Assembly: GCF_000230895.2 (NCBI RefSeq)
Contig: NC_016604.1
Coordinates: forward strand, 5,704,001 to 5,768,000
Direction of reading: 5' to 3'
DNA: 64,000 bases
Source: Mycolicibacterium rhodesiae NBB3
GTDB taxonomy: Bacteria > Actinomycetota > Actinomycetes > Mycobacteriales > Mycobacteriaceae
Positions 11,506 through 21,380 of the stretch are shown piece by piece. Made by a program: the position numbers and the translations under genes. The notes under the pieces are model-generated. The model worked only from the letters and a program-made list of their open reading frames with translations, searched no databases and was not told where the DNA came from. Position 1 is the stretch's first letter. Every line of letters begins with the position of its first letter.

Positions 11506-12318
11506 TCATACAGCCACGGGCGCCTTGATCGCCGGGTGCGGGTCGTAGTTCTTGATCACGACGTCGTCGTAGGTGTAGTCGAAGATCGAATCACGTGGCG
11601 CCAGAACGAGTTCCGGGTACGGCCGCGGCTCGCGGCTGAGCTGCTCGGTGACCTGTTGGACGTGGTTGTCGTAGATGTGGCAGTCGCCGCCGGTCCAGAT
11701 GAACTCGCCGACGCCCAGGCCGGCCTGTGCGGCCATCATGTGTGTCAGCAGTGCGTAGCTGGCGATGTTGAAGGGCACGCCGAGGAACAGGTCGGCGCTG
11801 CGCTGGTACAACTGGCAGCTCAGCCGCCCGTCGGCGACGTAGAACTGGAAAAACGCGTGACACGGCGGTAGCGCCATCTGGGGGATTTCGCCGACGTTCC
11901 ACGCCGAGACGATGTTGCGCCGCGAATCGGGGTCGGTCTTCAGCAGCTCCAACGCGGCGCTGATCTGGTCGATGTGTTCACCCGACGGCGTCGGCCACGA
12001 CCGCCACTGCACACCGTAAACGGGCCCGAGATCGCCTGTGTCAGAAGCCCACTCGTCCCAGATCGTGACACCGTGCTCCTGCAGCCAGCGCACGTTCGAG
12101 TCGCCGCGCAGGAACCACAGCAGCTCGTAGACGATCGACTTGGTGTGCACCTTCTTGGTAGTGAGCAGCGGAAATCCGGCCGTCAGGTCGTAGCGCATCT
12201 GGTGGCCGAACAGGCTGCGGGTGCCGGTGCCCGTGCGGTCCGCTTTGGGGGTGCCGTGCTCGAGTACCAGGCGCAGGAGGTCCTCGTACGGCGTGCTTAT
12301 AGACCCAGTGACCGGCAC
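11506..12318 (-). CDS. thyA: Thymidylate synthase (folate-dependent)
   Basis: A 270-residue classical thymidylate synthase. The nucleophile is C153 in [11 protein letters not shown], with DRTGTGT near the N-terminus and the terminal [14 protein letters not shown]. The first seven residues precede the usual TPYEDLL start; GTG at 12318 is kept because -10 TAAGCT (12325-12330) ends six bases upstream, predicting a leaderless mRNA, and no better start exists. Divergent from the hydrolase gene at 12361. Confidence 0.95.
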   Translation of the reverse strand: MPVTGSISTPYEDLLRLVLEHGTPKADRTGTGTRSLFGHQMRYDLTAGFPLLTTKKVHTKSIVYELLWFLRGDSNVRWLQEHGVTIWDEWASDTGDLGPVYGVQWRSWPTPSGEHIDQISAALELLKTDPDSRRNIVSAWNVGEIPQMALPPCHAFFQFYVADGRLSCQLYQRSADLFLGVPFNIASYALLTHMMAAQAGLGVGEFIWTGGDCHIYDNHVQQVTEQLSREPRPYPELVLAPRDSIFDYTYDDVVIKNYDPHPAIKAPVAV

Positions 12319-12360
12319 TCGGTCAGCTTACGTCGGAAGGGCAGGAGTAGAACCGATGGC

Positions 12361-13098
12361 ATGCCGACAATCACCGACTCCATCACCACAGCAGACGGGA
12401 CCTGCCGGGTCAGCCTGCACACCCCCGACGGGGACGGCCCGTGGCCCGGGATCGTCATGTACCCCGACGCCGGCGGCGCGCGCCAGACGTTCCGCGACAT
12501 GGGCGACCAACTGGCCGCCTACGGCTACGCAGTCCTGGTGCCTGACGTGTACTACCGCGACGGCGACTGGGCCCCGTTCGAAATGGCGTCGGTGTTCACC
12601 GACGAGAACGAGCGCAAGCGCCTGTTCTCGATGATCTCCAAGGTGACGCCGGACATGATGGCCGCCGATGCCGGCGCGTTCTTCGACTACCTGGTGTCAC
12701 GGCCCGAGGTCAGCGGCGAGGTGTTCGGCACCACCGGCTACTGCATGGGTGGGCGGACGTCGCTGGTGGTCGCGGGCCGAGTGCCCGACCGTGTTGCGGC
12801 GGCGATGTCGTTCCATGGCGGGGGTCTGGCCGCCGACGACCCCGGCAGCCCCCACCTGCTGGCCGATCAGATGCAAGCCGCGGTCTACGTCGGCGGCGCG
12901 GAGAACGACGCGTCCTTCACGACCGATGCGGCCGAGACCCTGGCCAAGGCGCTCACCGCGGCCAACGTCGAGTACCTCATCGAGTGGTACGCGGCCGGGC
13001 ACGGGTTCGCCGTTCCCGACAACGCACCGTATGACCAGGCGGCCGCGCAACGGCACTGGGATGCGATGGAGTCGTTCTTCGGAGTGCACCTCGGCTGA
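12361..13098 (+). CDS. Dienelactone hydrolase family protein
   Basis: A 245-residue alpha/beta hydrolase corresponding to Rv2765. The nucleophile elbow is GYCMGG with cysteine in place of serine, the dienelactone hydrolase hallmark, and the C-terminal histidine is in AGHGF near residue 217. The natural substrate is unknown; family members hydrolyse dienelactones or related esters. ATG at 12361 follows an AGGAG about 16 bases upstream, which is rather distant, so the exact start is slightly uncertain. Confidence 0.85.
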   Translation: MPTITDSITTADGTCRVSLHTPDGDGPWPGIVMYPDAGGARQTFRDMGDQLAAYGYAVLVPDVYYRDGDWAPFEMASVFTDENERKRLFSMISKVTPDMMAADAGAFFDYLVSRPEVSGEVFGTTGYCMGGRTSLVVAGRVPDRVAAAMSFHGGGLAADDPGSPHLLADQMQAAVYVGGAENDASFTTDAAETLAKALTAANVEYLIEWYAAGHGFAVPDNAPYDQAAAQRHWDAMESFFGVHLG

Positions 13099-13140
13099 CC
13101 CGCGTCACGCCCTCGCGGGCCGGTGCGCAACCATTTACTG

Positions 13141-14061
13141 ATGGACGTCCAGGCGACTGCAGAGCAACCCGATCCCAGCCACGGTTCGCGTATCGACCCG
13201 GTACTGGCTCGCAGTTGGCTGCTCGTCAACGGCGCGCAGTACGACCGCTTCGCACCCGCGGCCATATCCCGCGCCGACATCGTCGTCCTCGACATCGAGG
13301 ACGCGGTTGCACCGAAGGACAAAGCGGGTGCGCGCGACAACGTCATCCGGTGGCTCGACGAGGGCAACAGCGACTGGGTGCGCGTCAACGGTTTCGGCAC
13401 GCCGTGGTGGGCCGACGACCTCGACGCCTTGAGTAAGACCAAGGTCGGCGGGATCATGCTCGCGATGGTGGAGTCCGTCGACCACGTGACCGAGACGGCC
13501 AAGCGACTGCCGAACGTGCCCATCGTGGCGTTGGTGGAGACGGCCCGCGGGCTGGAGCGCATCACCGAGATCGCCGCGACCAAAGGCACATTCCGGCTGG
13601 CGTTCGGGATCGGCGACTTCCGGCGTGACACCGGCTTCGGAGACAACCCCACGACACTGGCTTACGCGCGTTCACGTTTCACGATCGCGGCCAAGGCGGC
13701 GCATCTGCCCAGTGCGATCGACGGGCCGACGGTCGGCTCGAGCGCCCTCAAGCTCAGTGAAGCGACAGCGGTTTCCGCTGAGTTCGGGATGACCGGGAAG
13801 ATCTGTCTGACGCCGGACCAGTGCCCGACGGTGAACGAGGGACTGTCACCGTCCGCGGAGGAAATCAGTTGGGCCAAGGAGTTTTTCACCGAGTTCGAAC
13901 GCGACGGCGGGGAGATTCGCAACGGGTCTGATCTGCCACGGATCGCGAGGGCCAACAAGATCCTCGATCTGGCGCGGTCCTACGGCATCGAGCCCTCGGA
14001 ATTCGACGACGTCGACGACCCCGCGCACATCCCGGCGCCGTCGGACACGTACCACTACTGA
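13141..14061 (+). CDS. CitE-like HpcH/HpaI aldolase family lyase
   Basis: A protein of about 306 residues in the citrate-lyase-beta/malyl-CoA lyase family. It shows LVNGAQYDRF near the N-terminus, the metal/catalytic acidic segment VVLDIEDAVAPKDK, and MVESVDHV and ALVETARGLERI strands. Free-standing CitE proteins in mycobacteria act on malyl- or citramalyl-CoA-like esters rather than in a citrate lyase complex. ATG at 13141 is favoured over the in-frame GTG at 13123; neither has a good ribosome site. It follows the dienelactone hydrolase on the same strand and may be co-transcribed. Confidence 0.75.
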   Translation: MDVQATAEQPDPSHGSRIDPVLARSWLLVNGAQYDRFAPAAISRADIVVLDIEDAVAPKDKAGARDNVIRWLDEGNSDWVRVNGFGTPWWADDLDALSKTKVGGIMLAMVESVDHVTETAKRLPNVPIVALVETARGLERITEIAATKGTFRLAFGIGDFRRDTGFGDNPTTLAYARSRFTIAAKAAHLPSAIDGPTVGSSALKLSEATAVSAEFGMTGKICLTPDQCPTVNEGLSPSAEEISWAKEFFTEFERDGGEIRNGSDLPRIARANKILDLARSYGIEPSEFDDVDDPAHIPAPSDTYHY

Positions 14062-14105
14062 ACGCGTAGCCGAAACCTGTCCGACCGTGCTGCTTTGATG
14101 GGGTC

Positions 14106-15338
14106 ATGTCCGCGGCCGGGGTGGTGATTCGTCCCAAAGATCGTGTCGAGATGCTGTTCGACGAGTTGGCGGAGTTGGCCGGCCAACGCAACGCCATCGA
14201 CGGGCGCATCGTCGAGATCGTGGCCGAATTCGACCACGACGAACTGGTCGGCATCACCGGCGCGCGGTCAGTCGCGGCGTTGGTCGCCTGGAAGCTGGGT
14301 ATGTCCTCGGCGAACGCCGGCACGATCGCCGCGGTAGCGCACCGACTTCCGGAGTTTCCCCGCTGCGCGGCGGGTATGACCGAGGGCCGGCTGTCGCTGG
14401 ATCAAGTCGGTGTCATCGCCAAGAAGGCCGCCGACGGCTCCGACGACCACTACGCAACGTTCGCCGAAGTGGCCACCGTCAGCCAACTCAATACGGCGGT
14501 CAAGCTGGAACCACGCCCCACACCCGACCCCGCCCCGTGGTCGGTACCGCAGCGGTCGATCACCAAGACGAGCGATGAGCAGTGCGTGCGTTATCGCATG
14601 ACCCTCACCCACGACGACGCCGCGACCTTCGACGCCGCGCTGGCCTCCCATCAGGACGCCCTCGTCGCGGAGTGGAAGCGCGACCACGACGACGACTCCG
14701 CTCAGGCGCCGCCGTTCCCGACAGCGCCTGATGCGTTCATGAGCCTGGTCACGGCCGGTTGGGACGCCGACGTGGCCCGCCGCCCCCACGGACAGCACAC
14801 CACCGTCGTGGTGCACCTCGACGTCAAAGATCGCATCGCCTCGCTGCATCTGGGTCCGCTGCTCACCGCGGCCGAACGGCAATATCTTTCCTGCGATGCC
14901 ACGTGCGAGGTGTGGTTCGAGCGCAGCGGGCAGGTGATCGGTGCGGGACGGACCACGCGCACGATCAATCGCCGGCTGCGTCGTGCGCTCGAACACCGCC
15001 ACCCCACCTGCGCTGTCCCCGGCTGCGGGGCCACCCGCGGTCTGCACGCCCACCACATCCAGCACTGGGAAGACGGCGGCACCACCGAACTGGACAACCT
15101 CGTGCTGGTCTGCCCCTACCACCACCGCCTGCACCACCGCGGCGGCATCACCATCACCGGACCCGCACCCAACATCACCGTCACCGACAGTGACGGACGC
15201 CAACTCCACTCCAGTTCGCTGGCGCGACCACCCAATCGACCCCCACCCGACGTCGCGCCCTACCGCGGACCCACGGGCGAACGCGCCGACTGGTGGTGGT
15301 ACACCCCCTTCGAACCCCCACCACCAACAGACAACTAG
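14106..15338 (+). CDS. 13E12/DUF222-type HNH endonuclease domain protein
   Basis: A 410-residue protein with an N-terminal DUF222 helical region (about residues 15-300) and a C-terminal HNH motif from about 310 to 365: zinc cysteines in TCAVPGCGATRG, then LHAHHIQHWEDGGTTELDNL and LVCPYHHRLHH. This family is expanded in mycobacteria, related to the 13E12 repeat proteins of M. tuberculosis; it is usually chromosomal and its function is unknown. The C-terminus is proline-rich. No inverted or direct repeats mark it as part of a mobile element. Confidence 0.8.
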   Translation: MSAAGVVIRPKDRVEMLFDELAELAGQRNAIDGRIVEIVAEFDHDELVGITGARSVAALVAWKLGMSSANAGTIAAVAHRLPEFPRCAAGMTEGRLSLDQVGVIAKKAADGSDDHYATFAEVATVSQLNTAVKLEPRPTPDPAPWSVPQRSITKTSDEQCVRYRMTLTHDDAATFDAALASHQDALVAEWKRDHDDDSAQAPPFPTAPDAFMSLVTAGWDADVARRPHGQHTTVVVHLDVKDRIASLHLGPLLTAAERQYLSCDATCEVWFERSGQVIGAGRTTRTINRRLRRALEHRHPTCAVPGCGATRGLHAHHIQHWEDGGTTELDNLVLVCPYHHRLHHRGGITITGPAPNITVTDSDGRQLHSSSLARPPNRPPPDVAPYRGPTGERADWWWYTPFEPPPPTDN

Positions 15339-15371
15339 CGTCAAACAGGTTGTGGCTGTGGCGAATTCGCG

Positions 15372-15833
15372 CTATTGAGACTTCTTGTCGCTTCGGTGCA
15401 TGAATGATCCGATCGCCCGGATGATTCCGCGGCCCGCGTAGATGCCCGCCAGTACCGACAGGATGATCATCGCGATGAACATCACGAGCCAATTCGACCG
15501 GCTGTGGCTGACGTTCCACCAGACGATCGTGAACAGCACGGCGCAAATGAACACCACGATGTCGCGCCAGTTTCCGCTGTACGACGCCGCCGCCTCGCGG
15601 ATAGCACGCGAGCGCTCGGTTCCGGCGATCAGATCGCTGATCCGCTCGTTGATGCTCGCCTCGAGACGCGCTTTCAGTTCCGGCTTGTCATCGGGGATGC
15701 GCTCGAGCAGGTCCATGTCCTTGGCGATCATGCCCCGTACATCAGGGCCCTTGAAGCTGCCGGCCGCGGCACCCAATAAGGCCCCGCCTGCGATCGGCGC
15801 TGCGCCCAAAGCGAGTTCGGCTATACCCGGCAT
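15372..15833 (-). CDS. Small two-helix membrane protein of unknown function
   Basis: I do not recognise the family. The 153-residue protein begins MPGIAELALGAAPIAGGALLG, a glycine/alanine-rich segment that could be a short membrane-active helix, followed by a charged amphipathic region (about 30-85) and two clear transmembrane helices (about 90-112 and 118-140), ending in a basic tail. ATG at 15833 follows GAGGAGG on the minus strand. It overlaps the end of the upstream hydrolase gene by 13 bases, so the pair is likely co-translated. Confidence 0.6.
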   Translation of the reverse strand: MPGIAELALGAAPIAGGALLGAAAGSFKGPDVRGMIAKDMDLLERIPDDKPELKARLEASINERISDLIAGTERSRAIREAAASYSGNWRDIVVFICAVLFTIVWWNVSHSRSNWLVMFIAMIILSVLAGIYAGRGIIRAIGSFMHRSDKKSQ

Positions 15834-16582
15834 GCGTGATCCTCCTCTGTGCTTTGCGCTTCCGCGAGCAGAATTGCGGCAAGCGCTTCCGGCTGGGTGT
15901 TCATCACCTGATGCCCGGCGTCGATCCGGACCACCCGGTCGACGCGCAGAGTTTCTGCGAACCGTTTCTGCCACAAGGTCGGCAGGCTCATGTCCCTCTC
16001 GCACACGACATAGGTCGACGCGACTGTCCCCAGGTGGTCATAGCGCCAGTCGAGATACATGTAGGAACTCGCCGGCCACATGTCGCGGCCCAACTTCGCA
16101 AGGAAGGCCTCCCGCTCCGGCGCCGACATGTCATTGCAGAACATGACCGCAAAACGCTCTTCAAATGACGTCGTCTTCGGATCCAATGGGTATCCGACCT
16201 GGTCCTCGTGCTCGCCGTGCCGGCAGTTGCCGATCAGCTCCAGCAGGCTGGTTCCCGGGGGCGGTGCAGAGCACGTCACGTAGACGAGCCTGCTGAACAG
16301 TTCGGGTGCGACTTCAACCATCTGCGACATCGGCATACCCGCTTGCGAGTGGCCGACGAGCACGACGTCGCGCATGCCCGATGTCTCGATGTCGCTGATG
16401 AGCTCTGCGACGATGTCGTCGAATTCGATTGCAGACGTGTCGCGCTCACGCTTGCGGCCGCAGCCTGGCACGTCGAGCGTGATGCAGTCACCCGATGCCG
16501 ACAGCTCACCGATCACGTCGTCCCACACCCAGCTGCCCTGGCCGCCCCCGTGCAGCAGGGCGAAGTTCGTTGCCGCCACCAT
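15821..16582 (-). CDS. Alpha/beta hydrolase (hydroxynitrile lyase/methylesterase-like)
   Basis: A 253-residue alpha/beta hydrolase with oxyanion segment LLHGGGQGSWVW near residue 8, nucleophile elbow GHSQAG near residue 79 and histidine in DAGHQVM near residue 231. The sequence is most like the plant-type hydroxynitrile lyase/methyl esterase branch often annotated as generic hydrolases in actinobacteria. Substrate unknown. ATG at 16582 follows GAGGACGGAAG. Its end overlaps the small membrane protein gene. Confidence 0.75.
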   Translation of the reverse strand: MVAATNFALLHGGGQGSWVWDDVIGELSASGDCITLDVPGCGRKRERDTSAIEFDDIVAELISDIETSGMRDVVLVGHSQAGMPMSQMVEVAPELFSRLVYVTCSAPPPGTSLLELIGNCRHGEHEDQVGYPLDPKTTSFEERFAVMFCNDMSAPEREAFLAKLGRDMWPASSYMYLDWRYDHLGTVASTYVVCERDMSLPTLWQKRFAETLRVDRVVRIDAGHQVMNTQPEALAAILLAEAQSTEEDHACRV

Positions 16583-16647
16583 TGCTTCCGTCCTCGTGTC
16601 GAGGGGCAATAGTAGTTCGCGACCGAGGTCATCGGACTGTGTTCGCT

Positions 16648-17115
16648 CTACCCCATCAACGTCGCGGCGACCGTCGCGCCGAGCTCCCAACACGATTCGA
16701 GGTCGGCCTTGTTCGGCTTGCCCGAGACGACGACGTATTCAGCGGCCTTCGTCCAGCCCAGACCGGTCGTGATGGCGGTGACGCCGTTCTCGGCTCCCTC
16801 GGTGCCCTCGTTTCCGTGAAGGTAGAGGCCAAAGGGCCGCCCGCGTGTCGCGTCCAGGCACGGGTAGTAGATGACGTCGAACGCATGCTTGAGTGCCCCG
16901 CTCATGTAGCCGAGGTTGGCGGGACTGCCGAGCACATAGCCGTCGGCCTCGAGCACGTCGGTCGCCGAGACGGTGAGCGCCGGTCGCCGCACCACCTGCA
17001 CACCCTCGATTTCGGGATCGCTCGCACCCGACACGACGGCCTCGAACATCTCATGCGTGTGCGGTGAGGGCGTGTGGTGAACGATCAGCAGCGTCTTCCT
17101 CGGTGGCGCAGTCAA
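16648..17115 (-). CDS. Flavodoxin-like NAD(P)H-dependent oxidoreductase
   Basis: A 155-residue flavodoxin-fold protein corresponding to Rv2771c. The FMN phosphate loop is seen as HHTPSPHTHEMFEAV near residues 13-27, and LGSPANLGYMSGALKHAFD near 62-80 is the typical flavin-contact loop. It probably reduces quinones or other small acceptors with NAD(P)H. The start is TTG at 17115, whose bases overlap the stop of the upstream gene (TTGA); a later start would cut the first strand. Last gene of the dapB operon. Confidence 0.8.
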   Translation of the reverse strand: MTAPPRKTLLIVHHTPSPHTHEMFEAVVSGASDPEIEGVQVVRRPALTVSATDVLEADGYVLGSPANLGYMSGALKHAFDVIYYPCLDATRGRPFGLYLHGNEGTEGAENGVTAITTGLGWTKAAEYVVVSGKPNKADLESCWELGATVAATLMG

Positions 17116-17575
17116 CTCCGCTCCTCCATCTCGACCGCCTTCTTCATGGCTTCGCGCGCGCGGCTGCGATCTCCCGCGTAGTCGTACGCACGGGCCAGTC
17201 GGTACCAGCGTCGCCAGTTGTCCGGATCGTCTTCCAGCTCGCCGCGCACCGTCGCGAACAACGCGTCGGCGGCGTCACGCTCGATGCGACCGGATGCCAT
17301 CCGCGGTAGCGCGCTGACGTCGAGTTCCAACCCCTCCGCTTTGGCCATCCGGCCCAGCCGCTGGTGCGCGAGTCCGGCCCGCAGCGTGCTGACCATGACC
17401 CACACGCCGATCAGCGGCATGATCATCAACGCCAGACCGAGTCCGATCGCCGCCGGCTCGCCAGAGGAGATGAAGGCCAACGCGATTCGGCCGAGCAGAA
17501 CGAAGTAGACCACCAGCGCTGCGCACATGAAGCCGATCAGCAGCTGGATGCGCAGGGCACGTGATCGCTCGCTCA

Positions 17576-17576
<1 letters not shown>
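17112..17576 (-). CDS. Two-helix membrane protein with a C-terminal TPR-like tail
   Basis: A 154-residue protein resembling Rv2772c, function unknown. Two transmembrane helices occupy about residues 8-32 and 38-60; the cytosolic remainder ends in DPDNWRRWYRLARAYDYAGDRSRAREAMKKAVEM, the pattern of a single tetratricopeptide repeat. It overlaps dapB by one base (TGATG) and the flavodoxin-like gene by four, so all three are translationally coupled. Confidence 0.7.
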
Positions 17577-18331
<755 letters not shown>

Positions 18332-18847
18332 CTACAGCGGGGAGGCGCCCCGCAGGTGCTCGAAGATCAACGACGTCTGGGTGCCCGCCACATCGGCGTC
18401 GGCATTGAGGTTCTCGACCACGAACGAGCGCAGGTCGTCGGTGTCACGCGCGGCGACGTGCAGGATGAAGTCCTCCGCACCCGCCAGGAAGTAGACGTCC
18501 ATCACCTGCGGCTTGCGCCGGATCTGGTTGATGAAGCTGTGGATCTTGCCGCGGGCGTTGGATTGCAGACTCACCGAGATCATCGCCTGCAGGTGCAGGC
18601 CGATGGCCGCCGGATCGATGTCGGTGTAGAAGCCCCGGATCACCCCGAGGTCCTGCAACCGTTTCAGCCGGGCGTGACACGTCGACGCGGCGATGCCGAC
18701 CGAATCCGCCAAGGCGCTGTTGGAGATGCGGGCGTCGGCATGCAACGTGAGCAGGATCCGCCGGTCCACCTCGTCGAGGTCGATCGCCCGAAAATCCTTC
18801 GGCGAACGCTGGAGACGCGCCGACGGTAACGATGTTTCTTCGCTCAT
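18332..18847 (-). CDS. aldR: Lrp/AsnC-family regulator of alanine dehydrogenase
   Basis: A 171-residue feast/famine regulator corresponding to Rv2779c: AsnC helix-turn-helix at about residues 25-75 and a ligand-binding RAM domain at about 85-160. In mycobacteria AldR controls the divergent ald gene and responds to amino acids. ATG at 18847 lies six bases after -10 TAATAT (18854-18859), which is inside the palindrome shared with ald, so the gene is probably leaderless and autoregulated. Confidence 0.9.
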   Translation of the reverse strand: MSEETSLPSARLQRSPKDFRAIDLDEVDRRILLTLHADARISNSALADSVGIAASTCHARLKRLQDLGVIRGFYTDIDPAAIGLHLQAMISVSLQSNARGKIHSFINQIRRKPQVMDVYFLAGAEDFILHVAARDTDDLRSFVVENLNADADVAGTQTSLIFEHLRGASPL

Positions 18848-18850
18848 TAC

Positions 18851-18925
18851 CGCATATTATCGAATGATATGCTGGGTTATTGCCATTATGTCGAATGTTC
18901 TTCACACTTTAGGCAGTAAATTCGA
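18851..18925. promoter_or_regulatory. AldR operator region: palindrome and phased TCGAAT sites
   Basis: In the 91-base divergent spacer an imperfect palindrome has arms GCATAT (18852-18857) and ATATGC (18867-18872). TCGAAT occurs at 18860-18865 and 18891-18896, and inverted as ATTCGA at 18920-18925. The spacings of about 31 and 29 bases are near three helical turns. The region is AT-rich against its surroundings. Binding by AldR is inferred from gene context and from reports of multiple AldR sites at mycobacterial ald promoters. Confidence 0.6.
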
Positions 18926-18938
18926 CTTAGGAGCGATC

Positions 18939-20054
18939 ATGCGAGTCGGCGTCCCGACCGAGATCAAGAACAACGAGTTCCGTGTTGCCATCACCCCGGC
19001 CGGCGTCGCCGAGCTGGTTCACCGCGGCCATGAGGTCCTGATTCAGGCCGGCGCGGGCGAAGGCTCAGCGATCTCGGACAACGACTTCAAGCGGGCCGGC
19101 GCCCAGATGATCAACAGCGTCGACGAGGTGTGGGAGGAAGCCGAGCTGCTGCTGAAGGTCAAGGAGCCGATCGAGGCCGAGTACTCGCGCCTGCGTGAGG
19201 GCCAGACCCTGTTCACCTACCTGCACCTGGCCGCGTCGAAGCCGTGCACGGACGCGCTGTTGGCCTCGGGTACCACCTCGATCGCCTATGAGACCGTTCA
19301 GCTGGCCGATGGATCCCTGCCGCTGCTGGCCCCGATGAGCGAGGTCGCGGGACGACTGGCCGCCCAGGTCGGCGCGTATCACCTGATGCGCAGCCACGGT
19401 GGCCGCGGCGTCCTGATGGGCGGCGTGCCCGGTGTCGCACCGGCCGAGGTCGTTGTCGTCGGTGGCGGTGTGGCCGGCTACAACGCCGCACGCATCGCCA
19501 AAGGCATGGGTGCTCACGTGTCCGTCTTCGACGTCAACATCAACACCCTGCGCAAGATCGACAACGAGAACAGCGGAGCTATCGAGACCCGCTACTCGTC
19601 GATGCTCGATCTCGAGGATGCGGTCAAGGAGGCCGATCTGGTGATCGGCGCCGTGCTGGTGCCCGGCGCGAAGGCGCCGAAGCTGGTGACGAATTCGACT
19701 GTCGCACATATGAAGTCCGGTGCGGTGCTCGTCGACATCGCAATCGATCAGGGCGGGTGCTTCGAGGATTCGCGGCCCACCACGCACGATGACCCCACGT
19801 TCGCGGTGCACGACACCGTGTTCTACTGCGTGGCCAACATGCCGGGCGCGGTGCCGCGCACGTCGACCTACGCGCTCACCAACGCCACGATGCCGTACGT
19901 CCTGAAGCTGGCCGACAAGGGTTGGCAGGCCGCGTGCGAAGCCGATCCGGCGCTGGCCAAGGGCCTGTCGACGCACGAGGGTTCGCTGCTGTCCGAGCAG
20001 GTCGCCACCGATCTGGATCTATCCTTCACCGACCCGGCGACGCTGCTCGCCTGA
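18939..20054 (+). CDS. ald: L-alanine dehydrogenase
   Basis: A 371-residue NAD-dependent enzyme interconverting L-alanine with pyruvate and ammonia, also active on glyoxylate in mycobacteria, important for nitrogen use and redox balance in hypoxia. [17 protein letters not shown] opens the protein; substrate residues lie in LKVKEP (near 75) and TYLHLA (near 96), and the NAD loop [13 protein letters not shown] near 174. The length equals that of M. tuberculosis Ald. ATG at 18939 follows TAGGAG at 18928-18933. Abuts the convergent YchJ-like gene with no spacer. Confidence 0.95.
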   Translation: MRVGVPTEIKNNEFRVAITPAGVAELVHRGHEVLIQAGAGEGSAISDNDFKRAGAQMINSVDEVWEEAELLLKVKEPIEAEYSRLREGQTLFTYLHLAASKPCTDALLASGTTSIAYETVQLADGSLPLLAPMSEVAGRLAAQVGAYHLMRSHGGRGVLMGGVPGVAPAEVVVVGGGVAGYNAARIAKGMGAHVSVFDVNINTLRKIDNENSGAIETRYSSMLDLEDAVKEADLVIGAVLVPGAKAPKLVTNSTVAHMKSGAVLVDIAIDQGGCFEDSRPTTHDDPTFAVHDTVFYCVANMPGAVPRTSTYALTNATMPYVLKLADKGWQAACEADPALAKGLSTHEGSLLSEQVATDLDLSFTDPATLLA

Positions 20055-20447
20055 TCACCTGAACATCTCCCCGTCCACGTAGAACCATCGCCGGGCTCGA
20101 ACGGCGAAGCGGGACCGCTCGTGCAGATAGCCGCTCCGTCGGTCCTGTAGGTAGTGGGCGCGGAACTCGACCTCGCCCGATTCGTCGCCGCGGCGGCCGT
20201 CGACGGTCTCGATGATCTCCAGACCGGTCCACGTCAGTCCGGTATCCGCCAGCTCGGACGGCCGCGTCGTCGGATGCCATGTCTGCCAGACATAGTCGAG
20301 ATTCCCCGCGGCATACGCGCTGAAGCGCGCCCGCATCAGTTGTTCGGCGGTGTCGGCCTGACGTTCGCCGAGGTGCAGCGGCAGACAGCACCGCCCGTAC
20401 GGCTCGTCCGAGCCACAGGGACACAGCGCGGTTGCAGGCATGGTCAT
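20055..20447 (-). CDS. YchJ/UPF0225-family SEC-C metal-binding protein
   Basis: A 130-residue protein with the N-terminal SEC-C knuckle [13 protein letters not shown] (about residues 9-21), the same zinc-binding motif found at the end of SecA, followed by the YchJ domain ([27 protein letters not shown]). E. coli YchJ has an extra C-terminal SEC-C motif that is absent here, as in other actinobacterial members. Function unknown. Its stop directly abuts that of ald. Start could be either of two ATGs two codons apart. Confidence 0.8.
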   Translation of the reverse strand: MTMPATALCPCGSDEPYGRCCLPLHLGERQADTAEQLMRARFSAYAAGNLDYVWQTWHPTTRPSELADTGLTWTGLEIIETVDGRRGDESGEVEFRAHYLQDRRSGYLHERSRFAVRARRWFYVDGEMFR

Positions 20448-20462
20448 CAGTGTGCCAACGCG

Positions 20463-21362
20463 CTACGCGAGCAGCGTCGGCATCACCAGCGTGGTCACTT
20501 CTCCGATGAGTGGGCGCAGGTTCTCGGCCTTGGGATCGTTGGCCTGAGTTCGCGTCATGATCGCGAGCAGAACACGCTGCCCCTCTGGCCCGTACGCGAT
20601 CCCGACGTCGTTCGTGCTGCCGTAGTCCCCGCTGCCGGTCTTGTCGGCGCTGGTCCAGCCCGCTGGAAGTCCGGGTCGCATGCTCGACGTCTGATTGGCG
20701 CGCATCCAGTCGTCGAGCAATCCGCGCTGGGGCGGTGCCAGGACGTCTCCGTCGAGTAGAGCGCGGAAACCCGCGCCGAGCGCCTCGGGCGTGCTGGTGT
20801 CGCGGAGGTCGCCGGGGATCGCCGAGTTCAGCTCAGTCTCCCAGCGGTCCAGCCGCGTCTGGTGGTCGCCGATGCTGCGCGCAAACGCCGTGATCGCCTG
20901 CGGACCGCCGATTCTGTTCAGCAGAATGTTGGCGCCCGCATTGTCGCTCTGCTGCAACACTGCCTGGCACAGCTCGGCGAGCGTCATCTCACCGCCGGCG
21001 CGCGGTGCCGTGACGGGCGAATTCGGCAAGATCCCGGCCGGATCGACGAACATCGGATCGTCCAACGACAACTCACCGTGTTGTGCCATCTGCAGGATGC
21101 GGCCTGAGGCGTACGCCTTGAACGTCGAGCACATCGCGAACGGCTCCTGCGCGCGATGAGCGACGGTCTTGCCGGACGCCAGGTTCGTCGCGAACACGCC
21201 GATGGAGGCGTTGTGCTTCTGTTCCAGGCCTTGGATCAAAGCCTCGACGGACAACGACGGCGGCTCCGCCGGGTCGGCCAACGCAGGTTTCTCTGAAGTT
21301 GCGGCCACTGCGGCGAGGGTCAATCCGCCGAGCAGAACGTGCCGCCGGGACAGTTCAGTCAT
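20463..21362 (-). CDS. Class A beta-lactamase with Tat-like signal
   Basis: A 299-residue serine beta-lactamase. All class A motifs are present: S79-T-F-K82, S139-D-N141, E175-x-x-L-N (Glu166 equivalent) and K241-T-G243. The N-terminus [17 protein letters not shown] is a twin-arginine type signal peptide, cleaved probably near ALA-DP at 29-30, as for mycobacterial BlaC. It should hydrolyse penicillins and contribute intrinsic resistance. -10 TAACCT (21370-21375) ends seven bases before the ATG, suggesting a leaderless mRNA. In M. tuberculosis blaC lies elsewhere, so this is a different locus or lineage. Confidence 0.9.
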   Translation of the reverse strand: MTELSRRHVLLGGLTLAAVAATSEKPALADPAEPPSLSVEALIQGLEQKHNASIGVFATNLASGKTVAHRAQEPFAMCSTFKAYASGRILQMAQHGELSLDDPMFVDPAGILPNSPVTAPRAGGEMTLAELCQAVLQQSDNAGANILLNRIGGPQAITAFARSIGDHQTRLDRWETELNSAIPGDLRDTSTPEALGAGFRALLDGDVLAPPQRGLLDDWMRANQTSSMRPGLPAGWTSADKTGSGDYGSTNDVGIAYGPEGQRVLLAIMTRTQANDPKAENLRPLIGEVTTLVMPTLLA

Positions 21363-21380
21363 CGATCCCAGGTTAGGCGA

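Noticed and set aside
14106-15338. HNH gene as part of a mobile element or intron
   Set aside because: No terminal repeats, reverse transcriptase, integrase or interrupted host gene is seen. The 13E12/DUF222 family is common on mycobacterial chromosomes.
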